From: Liopterus haemorrhoidalis
Taxonomy: Eukaryota; Arthropoda; Insecta; Coleoptera; Dytiscidae
NCBI GenBank assembly: GCA_963971575.1
Contig: OZ020619.1
Coordinates: 24,186,813-24,250,812, forward strand
Length of the DNA stretch: 64,000 nt
Reading direction: 5' to 3'
Position numbers and translations under genes: made by a program. The first letter of the stretch is position 1. The number at the start of each line of letters is the position of its first letter. The notes below the pieces were generated by a model. The model made no database searches and was not told the DNA's origin. It saw nothing but the letters and a program-made list of their open reading frames with translations. Shown one piece after another: positions 56,579 to 64,000 of this stretch.

Positions 56579-56670
56579 TAGATAAAGATAGAAATGCAAA
56601 CCATTGATGTAAAATGTAATATATAATATAGTCACTATTGTTTATATTATGTACCAATTACCTAAATAAA

Positions 56671-57230
56671 ATTTATTTATTTTATATATGATTAGTTATC
56701 TTTTAAAAATTAACGATTAATGAGGGTCAGGCTGAATTTTTCAGGTATCCGAACTATTAAAAAAATCGAGTAGGCGAATACATGCTGTTAATGATTAACG
56801 GCGAAAAACCTCTAAACCATATAGAAGGGGTAATCATGAAGAGAACCAAGAAGGGATAATGCAAGTAACCTTGGGTATGATATCCATGACAAGGGTTTCC
56901 CAACATTTTTACGAATTAACCCTTTTCATAAAATTACTTCAACAAATAAAAATACCTATTAAAAAACAACTCTACTTCAATAGCATCCAACTTTCATCTA
57001 TTATGATGTAAACATTCAATTCATCTAAGCTCCCTTCAGATTAGAAATTCTCTACAGTGTTGAGGCTATGCTCTTTTTTGAGAGGTTTAATACTGATTTG
57101 TAAACACTGATTTCAAGTTTTACGTGTTTTTATTTTGACATACAAAACGCTCTGTTTTTATTCGGTTCCATGGTTACAGGAATATATGATAGTAGGGTGG
57201 ACTCAGAGCCACCTATCATATAAACCTTAA
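56671..57230. other. Downstream flank, no supported gene
   Basis: AT-rich sequence with possible debris of a LINE C-terminus (about 56750-56870). Nothing firm. Confidence 0.3.
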
Positions 57231-57231
57231 C

Positions 57232-57565
57232 ACCCCGATATACAAGAAAGGTGACAAATTTTCCCCTTCCAACTACAGACCTATAAGCTTAACATCAGTA
57301 ATTTGTAAAATAATGGAAAGAATAATCGTAGACAAGATGATGCCGTTTTATTAGAAAATAAAATAATCTGTCAGAACCAACATGGATTTGTCCCGGGAAG
57401 ATCTGTAACAACCAACCTACTTTTAAATCTTAACGAATGGACATCAAGGACAGACCGAGGAGAACCTATCGACGTAATTTATCTAGATTTCGAAAAAGCT
57501 TTTGATAGTATACCGATTGGTAGACTGCTCTACAAACTAGAGCATTACGGATCAGGGGAAAACTT
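57232..57565 (+). pseudogene. Non-LTR reverse transcriptase fragment
   Basis: 'PIYKKGDKFSPSNYRPISLT', then after a frameshift 'NQHGFVPGRSVTTNLLLNLN' and 'VIYLDFEKAFDSIPIGRLLY'. RT motif blocks 1-3 of a Jockey/CR1-type LINE, cut on both sides. Not close to the LINE at 24-27 kb. Confidence 0.82.
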
Positions 57566-57589
57566 CAAAAATGGCGTCAAAAAGTTGTA

Positions 57590-58375
57590 AACACGAGGTA
57601 GACTCATCCTGCTATATTTGCGGCGAATTTATCAAAACAAAAGAATGGTTGGATTTCTGATGGGAATGCATCCCAGAAATCCAACCATCTTAAAATCCCC
57701 TATCACTGGCCAGGTATACTCATCATTCTTTAAACTCTCAAGCACCATTTTCACACTTTCGTAATTTTCTTTGAGCATTACGGAATGAGCCAAAGGAAGA
57801 GTTGGAAATTTATTTCCATTGTGAAGAAGGAGAGCTTTTAAACTTTTTGTAGAACTGTCTATGAAAAGACGCCAGTCAGAAGGAATGCATGAGATTCCGA
57901 CCGCCTTGCATAGGCGGTTATACTAAATATCCTTGCTACCTTTATTTTTGTAAATTTTTTTTTTTTTATTCACACAAATAAAGAAAATAATAGCCAGTGA
58001 CGAATTTTCACAGATACTCAATACTCATGAAAGGAAAGCCTGAAAGCAGTGGTTCATGGTTTTCTCGGAAACAACAGAGAAGACAATTACAAAGAGCTTA
58101 TTGCAACTATGCTTGATAACTTTAAACTCATGGGTTGCAGAATGTCCCTTAAAGCGCATATGTTACATGCATACTTGGACCAATTTAAAGATAACATGGG
58201 ATCCTATTCGGAAGAGCAAGGTGAACGTTTTCATCAAGACGTGATGGACTTTGAACGTCGTTCATCAGAGGAAATACAATGAGAGTATGATGGGGGACTA
58301 TATTTGGGGACTAATACGAGAAAGTCCATACAATCACAGAAGAAATACAAAAAATAATCATTTCTAAACTTTTTT
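57590..58375 (+). pseudogene. Repetitive insect gene of unknown type, internally inverted
   Basis: Three parts. (1) + strand 'MASKSCKHEVDSSCYICGEF' (57590-57650). (2) Minus strand about 57905-57660, 'RLFIDSSTKSLKALLLHNGN' and 'DEYTWPVIGDFKMVGFLG'. (3) + strand 58030-58282, 'VHGFLGNNREDNYKELIATM', 'GCRMSLKAHMLHAYLD' and 'SEEQGERFHQDVMDFERR'. I recall these pieces as one protein repeated many times in some insect genomes, of unknown enzymology. Here the middle is inverted and much is missing. A 15-bp hairpin marks the first junction (57643-57686). Confidence 0.6.
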
Positions 58376-58898
58376 ATATATTCTGTTACAGTAGTTGTTT
58401 GTTTCGAATGGATTTCTTGTAAATAAAACTGATTCAAATTCATAACAAAAGTTTGTATTATTTTTACATACAATAAAGGTCTGAAAAAAGGGAAATTTTC
58501 TTAAAATCCGTAATTTCATTCTGATAGCTACAAAAACAAACTTTTTCGGGTAAAACTATTTTTTCTTTAATTAATAATGTGGAAGAAATAAAAAACAGAT
58601 ATGCAGAACCTAGACTCAAAATTCCTGTTGACCGGTGTAATCTTTTAACAAAGAAATTAACAATGCTTAAACAGTTCCCAAAAACACCATGTATATAAAA
58701 TTGGTCTAACGACTCATATGGTGTCAGTACCGACTCAGTTGGTAACCTTTGCCCATTACTGTCGATACCCCGACCTTAGTTAGTGCGAAATACAATTGGA
58801 GTATGTTGGCGGGACCTCTTAAAAAGTTCACTTTGAACCCTTCAATGCACGGATTTTACAGGTGTCATACCTGGCACTTGCCTAAGATCTCTGCATGG
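58376..58898. other. Spacer, no gene
   Basis: Nothing recognised. Confidence 0.4.
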
Positions 58899-59149
58899 AT
58901 TTCTACTAGGAATTACGAGGGGTACCCGGATACCCGCTAGCCGACCCGTTAAGGTTGTACCCGTTTCCGAATTTGAATACCCGCTACCCGTTTTCTACCC
59001 ATTACCCGTTAACTAACGGGTAATTAACGGCTAGCGGATAATTAACGGGTAATTATTCGAGATATTTTGAGTATTTTTTTATCTTTGACTATTTTGTTCT
59101 CGGTTACAGTAGTAGGAATTAACTATGCGTATTCCATAATGCACCTGTG

Positions 59150-60100
59150 TTTATTTTTAGCGTTTTGTAGGTATGACCACCAAAAATCCCTTATAAAGTC
59201 ACTCATGTGTCTGTCTGTCTGTATGGTATAAATTGTAGCCGAACGTCTTAAGATAGAAAGTTGAAATTTGGCATGCTTATATAACTCTTTGACCCACATT
59301 TAGAAATAATACTAAGAGTTCAAAAACCACATCATGAAATAATTATAAACAAATATGTATTTAATGAAAAAATAAATATTTTTTATGAGATTTTCGCTAA
59401 ATATGTGCCATTAAACTTTTGTCCCCCACCCTATCTCCCAGAGGGGTTGATGTTGGAGTTTGTGTCGTTGAAATAATTAGTATTATTTAAACAATTATTG
59501 TGTGGTATCAAAAAAAAAGCTCTTAAGACGTAGATTAAGTCTGTATGGTATAAATTGTAGCCGAACGTCTTAAGATAGAAAGTTGAAATTTGGCATGCTT
59601 ATATAACTCTTTGACCCACATTTAGAAATAATACTAAGAGTTCAAAAACCACATCATGAAATAATTATAAACAAATATGTATTTAATGAAAAAATAAATA
59701 TTTTTTATGAGATTTTCGCTAAATATGTGCCATTAAACTTTTGTCCCCCACCCTATCTCCCAGAGGGGTTGATGTTGGAGTTTGTGTCGTTGAAATAATT
59801 AGTATTATTTAAACAATTATTGTGTGGTATCAAAAAAAAAGCTCTTAAGACGTAGATTAAGAAACGAAAAGTTGTTTTTTTACGATTTTGGCCAAAAATC
59901 TGAAAAAAAATATAGGTATTATACATTGATCTGAGCCGTAAACTCAGAGCAGCCTGTTAGTACTCAAATAACAAATAAAAATGTTCAAAAAATGTTTATC
60001 AAAAAATTATTTTTAGACATCCAGCATTCTGTTGGCTTCTTACACTTATTACCTACAAAACCCTGAAATGTGTGAAAATTCACACTTCACATTCAATTTT
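59150..60100 (+). repeat. Dispersed repeat family R, copy 4, inside the hAT
   Basis: It starts 'agcgttttgtaggtatgacc' and ends 'tacctacaaaaccctgaaat' then gtgtgaaaattcacac. It contains an exact 322-bp tandem duplication. It is the most complete copy in the window apart from that duplication. Confidence 0.75.
59221..59861 (+). repeat. Exact tandem duplication, 322 bp x 2
   Basis: Sequence from 'gtatggtataaattgtagcc' (59221) repeats from 59543. I found no difference by eye, including a run of nine A. Recent duplication or assembly artefact. Confidence 0.88.
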
Positions 60101-60642
60101 GCTATACTTACTTTTCATTTTTATATATTAACGGGTATCGGGAAATTAACGGGTAATGAGCAATTATCGGATAACGGGTAATTATCTGCAATCGAGTAAT
60201 TAACGGGTAACGGGTAATTAACGGGTAGTGGGTAGGTAACTGGTAGTGGGTAATATCCGGGTGATTGTTGCGGATACCCAGTTCCATATATATCTAGATC
60301 TCGTCATTCCTAATTTCTACCCCTCGTTCTCACTTGTAATATCGGAATTTCTACCACCCCATCTTCACTTAAATTTCTGATGGGGCTGTGCCGAAACTCC
60401 AAATTTTGGGCCTCCCGCAAAAAAAATTTATCGCCCCCCCCCCCCACCTTATGTGATTTTTTTCTTTTCGTATCTAGCGTCCCTTAATTTTGAAGAAATT
60501 TAACCTTGGATTCTTTTTACACAAAGAATCATTTTACTTTATAATACATATTTTATTATGAATATAAAAGAAAAACAATAATATCAAACAAGTGAAACAT
60601 AGACAAAACAAAACAAAACTAGATATAAATAAATAAATCAAT

Positions 60643-61688
60643 TTAAAATGTTAAATCTTTCTTTCTGGATTTTAAATTAGCAAAATCTCTAATTAAGTCT
60701 TTAATGCCCATTTCTTGAGCAATTTCAGCCTCAATGCTCAACAACGATAAATTATGTAAGCGTTCTTCTCCAGTAGAATTTCGTTGACAGTTTTTTATTA
60801 TCTTTAAGTTGGAAAAAGAACGCTCTGCCGTTGCCACAGTGACAGAAAGTGTTAAAAATAATAAAATTGCAGTAACTACGTCTGGAAAACTGACCGACAA
60901 GGAGGTATATTTAATTATTAAAAGTTCGGCAAATTCTTTCATTGTTGCTATTTTTGAAATTTCCTCATTAATCATCGAAGCTAACATTACCATTTGTAAG
61001 GGAAAATTTGACGAAATATCACCTATGTATTTTTTTTTTTTTTGTAAGATTTCGGCAGAACGCATATTTCTTTTTCATCCAAATTGATTAAATTTCGAGG
61101 TGACATGAATAAAAATAAATTTACAACGTCGTTCATCCCTCTGAATCTATTATCAATTTGACTGATAACAATATATATATAAAATATTTTATTGCCAGGC
61201 AATTAAGGTACAAATTTAAAAAATAAAATTACATGGTGGTTATACATATGCCTAATTGTATTTCTATGTATTCAAGTATAAATAATTTATTATTTTTTAA
61301 CAATAGTGTTTAATACTATGTTACCACACACAATTAGTTACGCCGGGAAAAAGGGCAAAACCCAGCACTTTGTTACTGATAACAATATCGAGAATTACAT
61401 TAAATACAGTTTCTCTAAAAAATGATCTAAGTGCTTTTTTACAATTTTTTGTCTTTTCCAAACAAAAGTGGAGCTGATATTCCACTTGGCTGTCATTTGA
61501 ATTGAGTCATCTTTCGCAGAAAAATACATATTTCGGTATTTTTTCAGATTTTGACTGGTTGTTTCTAAGGAAGTTGTTGCAATTCTCAAATCTATGTTTT
61601 TAGTTTGTAATAATTTTGAAAATAAATTTATTTCTCCTAATATTTTTGATAAAATTACACATAAAAATACAATTTCAAAATTATTCAT
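60643..61688 (-). pseudogene. hAT (TTF-type zinc finger) transposase, interrupted
   Basis: Minus strand. N-terminal piece 'IVFLCVILSKILGEINLFSK' and 'IATTSLETTSQNLKKYRN' (61688-61395), then 'QIDNRFRGMNDVV' (about 61155), and C-terminal 'LFLTLSVTVATAERSFSNLK' with 'ERLHNLSLLSIEAEIAQEMG' (60643-61065). The last part is the hAT dimerisation region. A 214-bp retroposon at 61175-61388 breaks the frame. An A-rich run near 61030 may add a shift. The 5' zinc finger and the catalytic start are not visible. Confidence 0.85.
61175..61388 (-). mobile_element. Short retroposon (5'-truncated LINE or SINE) in the hAT gene
   Basis: Flanked by a 14-bp direct repeat actgataacaatat (61161-61174 and 61375-61388). 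On the minus strand it runs from 'aacaaagtgctgggttttgc' to 'gcctggcaataaaatatttt'. The long duplication and AT tail fit target-primed retrotransposition. Confidence 0.82.
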
Positions 61689-61689
61689 A

Positions 61690-62087
61690 CTTTTTATAAG
61701 ATTTGAAGCTTTCTTCTTTTTTTTTTCATTTTTGAATTGAATTACTATTTTGAATATGGATAAATAATCTCGCTAATGTTTTGCTGAGGTCTTACTTAAA
61801 CGTAAGATAAAAAAAAAAATGTTTATTTTTTTTTATGGTTGTGTTTTATAGTGAAAAGTAAATTATTTATTATCCAGTATAAAAACTAATTTTCTCAAAA
61901 TTTTCGAATATATATTGTGAATATATTTAATATATTTATTTACATGTTTTCCAAAGAAAATTATTATTAAGGCCCGTACTCATAGTCAGTTGTCAGACTT
62001 AGCACTGTGTCCAGTTTCATATCCGAGTAATTATCACAAATGAAAATAAATGAATTCTTAGGCCGCCGGCCTTAGTTCACTAACACA
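61690..62087. other. Spacer between hAT gene and composite element
   Basis: AT-rich. 'aaggcccgtactcatag' (61973) and 'ccggcctta' (62074) may be the ends of a 110-bp MITE, unproven. Confidence 0.3.
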
Positions 62088-62095
62088 GTGGTTCC

Positions 62096-63440
62096 CAAAT
62101 TTTTCAGTTCCCGGCGCCCTAAATGTATGAGAATTTTTCTGCGGCGCCCCAAGTCAAAACATTGGTTTAACTAACACAATTGGAAATTGGAGGGATATTG
62201 GAATATTTCCGCGGCGCACAGTTTGGGAATTGCTGATATAGATAAGAAGTAAGTATTAGTTTATATAGATAGTTAAAAAAAGGGGGCAGGCTAACATTTC
62301 ATCGTCTCTGAGCCTTTTTGTGGACTATTTTTAAAAAAAAAAATTTGCCGCAAATATCAAAATTTTAGACCTTAACTGAAAAGTGACCATATATTTGTGA
62401 TCTAAGGTTGAAAATATATTAGTATACCAATTTACCAAAAAATTCAAAAATGTTTGTTTCTACTAAAATTTTGAAATTTTGGTCAAACATTTTTTGACTC
62501 AAATTTTAGCCAAAATACTTTTTTAAGCTAATTTTGGGGCTGAGGCTTATGAAAAACATATTTTTCAAAATCATGCTTTCCTAGTTTTTGAGTTATTGCC
62601 GATTTGTTTCAGTTTTTCGCCAATAATCCCAAATTTTTTTACCAAACTTCTAAATGGACTAAATTTTGTTGATCTTGACCAAAAATACATATTTATACCA
62701 TTTTTCAATAAAATCGGAGACAACAATTTTTTGCTAAAAATTGTTTAAATTGGATTACTGCCCATACAAAACTTAATAATTGGTTTCCTAAAGCCAAATT
62801 TTTTAGACTAAGCAATCTTGGAGAATTTTAAAAATTCAAACCGCAGATTTTTATCCATAACCATTTTATAGTTAGGGTTTATCAACATTTTCAAAAAAAT
62901 TATAGATTTTGTTTTTTTCAAAATATGGTTACAAGCCAATTAGGACCACAATATTTCAAAAATTTCAACCACAGGTCTTTATCTCATTTCGTTTTTGAGA
63001 TACATCCATGCGAAGATGAAAATTTCTATAAATCACGCCATATTAGGCCTCAAATTTTTTCTAGTATAAATAAACTACAAGGAATCCAAAAATTCTAACC
63101 TCAGGTCATTTTGTCTAACCGTTATTTGAGTCCTAATTTTTTAATTCACAATTTTCACAAATAATGTAAATTATACCATTAAAAAAAATATCGCAATCTC
63201 AAAACGCGTTAAAGGATTAAAGCCCTAAATTTTTTCTATACTAAATAAACTTCGGAAATTTTTAGATGCCTATAAGCCAGTGATTACCAAAATTTTCGGT
63301 TCCTGGCGCCTTTACTGTATCAGAATATTTCCGCGATGCCCCAAGTAAAAACTGCTCTAGCTAAGACAGTTGGAGGAATGTTGTAATATTTTCGCGGCGC
63401 CCCCGTATCCCTGCTGCGGCGCACAGTTTGGGAATCGCTG
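62096..63440. mobile_element. Composite hAT-type element bounded by two MITE copies
   Basis: Direct 8-bp duplication cactaaca at 62088-62095 and 63441-63448. The left 140 bp (62096-62235) and right 163 bp (63278-63440) are related to each other in the same orientation. Each starts 'cagtg.tt.cc' and ends 'gcgcacagtttgggaat.gctg'. The 1-kb interior is non-coding, rich in aaaattt, and contains a degenerate repeat of about 129 bp. Confidence 0.78.
62841..63120. repeat. Degenerate ~129-bp repeat in the composite interior
   Basis: Matching points ccgcagattttta (62841), ccacaggtcttta (62969) and cctcaggtcattt (63099), each after an aaaattcaa-type run. Weak but evenly spaced. Confidence 0.5.
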
Positions 63441-63489
63441 CACTAACACATACACACTAACAACTCACCGCTGTTGCCCTTTCCAGTTC

Positions 63490-63542
63490 ATTTTTAGGGT
63501 TTTGTAGGTATGACCAAAAAACCCTTATACCGTCATTTTGTC

Positions 63543-63584
<42 letters not shown>

Positions 63585-64000
63585 TCGGTAAAAATTGTAG
63601 CCAAACGGCTAAACCTAGAGAGTTGACATTTGGCATGCTTATACAACTCTTTGACCCGCACATAGGAAAAATACTAAAACATCTAAAAAACATACCCCCC
63701 TAAAAATATAAACAAATATGTGCTCATCGAAAACAAAAATATTTTTTTTAAATTCTGAGTAGGGTATCATGAAATCGGATTTTTATGAAACTTCATTTTT
63801 AAGTTTTCCCCAACAATAACATCAGTTAATGAACTTTTGGTAAAAATCAGTCATCTAGATATGGAAGATTTTTCGTATCGGTTTTAAAATTTTTGCAACA
63901 GATTTCGCAACTGAGAAATATTTCGAAAAAAATTAGTTAGACATTTTTTGATACAACTTAATATATTTTTCTTTTTTCATATTTTTGCGACATTTTATCT
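63490..64000 (+). repeat. Dispersed repeat family R, copy 5, running off the window
   Basis: It starts 'agggttttgtaggtatgacc', then (CTGT)n at 63541-63583, 'tttggcatgcttatacaact' and 'ctaaaaatataaacaaatat'. The first ~280 bp is close to copy 1 (7657). From about 63768 it follows the 19808 sequence instead. Confidence 0.78.

Larger units (their letters stand above)
58907..60312. mobile_element. hAT element with acgggtaatta subterminal repeats
   Basis: 'taggaattacgag' and 'ctcgtcattccta' are inverted. Both flanks carry atttctac (58899-58906, 60313-60320). Subterminal runs of acccgtta/taacgggtaatt occur at 58925-59060 and 60128-60250. The centre is a copy of repeat family R. No coding region. 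Confidence 0.88.

Noticed and set aside
63457..63693. Open frame with repeated Gln-Thr-Asp-Arg
   Set aside because: It is the (CTGT)n microsatellite of repeat family R read on the minus strand.

Overview
This is a eukaryotic, almost certainly insect, genomic window. One host gene runs through it, and the rest is mostly nested transposable elements. The host gene is on the + strand. It is a membrane acyltransferase of the nose-resistant-to-fluoxetine (nrf-6 / acyltransferase-3) family. I reconstruct eight coding exons (8438-8514, 14050-14243, 14518-14675, 29904-30257, 39050-39176, 48574-48766, 49943-50085, 55571-55744). All junctions are GT-AG, all phases join, and no stop interrupts the frame. 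The stop codon is at 55742-55744 and a poly(A) signal follows 20 nt later. The 5' exons, which in this family carry the signal peptide and NRF domain, lie to the left of the window. About 1.4 kb of coding sequence is spread over 47 kb because the introns are filled with mobile DNA. I saw no tRNA, rRNA, CRISPR or bacterial-type feature.

Region by region. 1-8.4 kb (upstream intron): a hAT end, a deleted mariner, a pogo/Jerky-like transposon with a PHD-like tail, a hAT MITE, two nested PIF/Harbinger elements, and a 114-bp tandem repeat. 8.5-14 kb: two decayed LINEs. 14.7-29.9 kb: a hAT with a Tc1-like element inside it, pogo-like and Tc1-like remnants, and a tandem array of ~288-bp units split by a fairly intact LINE whose first ORF is an SGNH esterase. 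This is followed by a foldback transposon. 30.3-39 kb: a hAT containing a Penelope-like element that itself carries a MITE; a three-level nest (hAT > Tigger-like > hAT MITE); mariner debris; and another hAT with a MITE in it. 39.2-48.6 kb: a DNA transposon with a Myb/SANT exon, broken by four MITEs, then a second tandem array split by a young Ty3/Gypsy element with identical 80-bp LTRs. 48.8-55.6 kb: MITEs, a Crypton recombinase remnant, an RTE-like fragment, and an 88-bp tandem repeat containing TTAGG runs. 55.8-64 kb, downstream of the gene: a MITE in the 3' flank, LINE fragments, an internally inverted transposon gene, hAT elements, and a composite element bounded by two MITE copies.

The best-supported results are structural. 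Many insertions have exact target-site duplications. In three cases (Penelope arm, hAT coding frame, Harbinger terminal repeat) the uninterrupted target can be read from the window itself. The insect assignment rests on the nrf-6-like gene, the mariner, Crypton, LINE and Penelope types seen, and TTAGG-type repeats. I cannot name the order or species. I do not see a new biochemical system. The most unusual objects are the 62-63.4 kb composite element, the 80-bp-LTR Gypsy element, and a dispersed repeat family with AGGGTTTTGTAGGTA ends and (CTGT)n.
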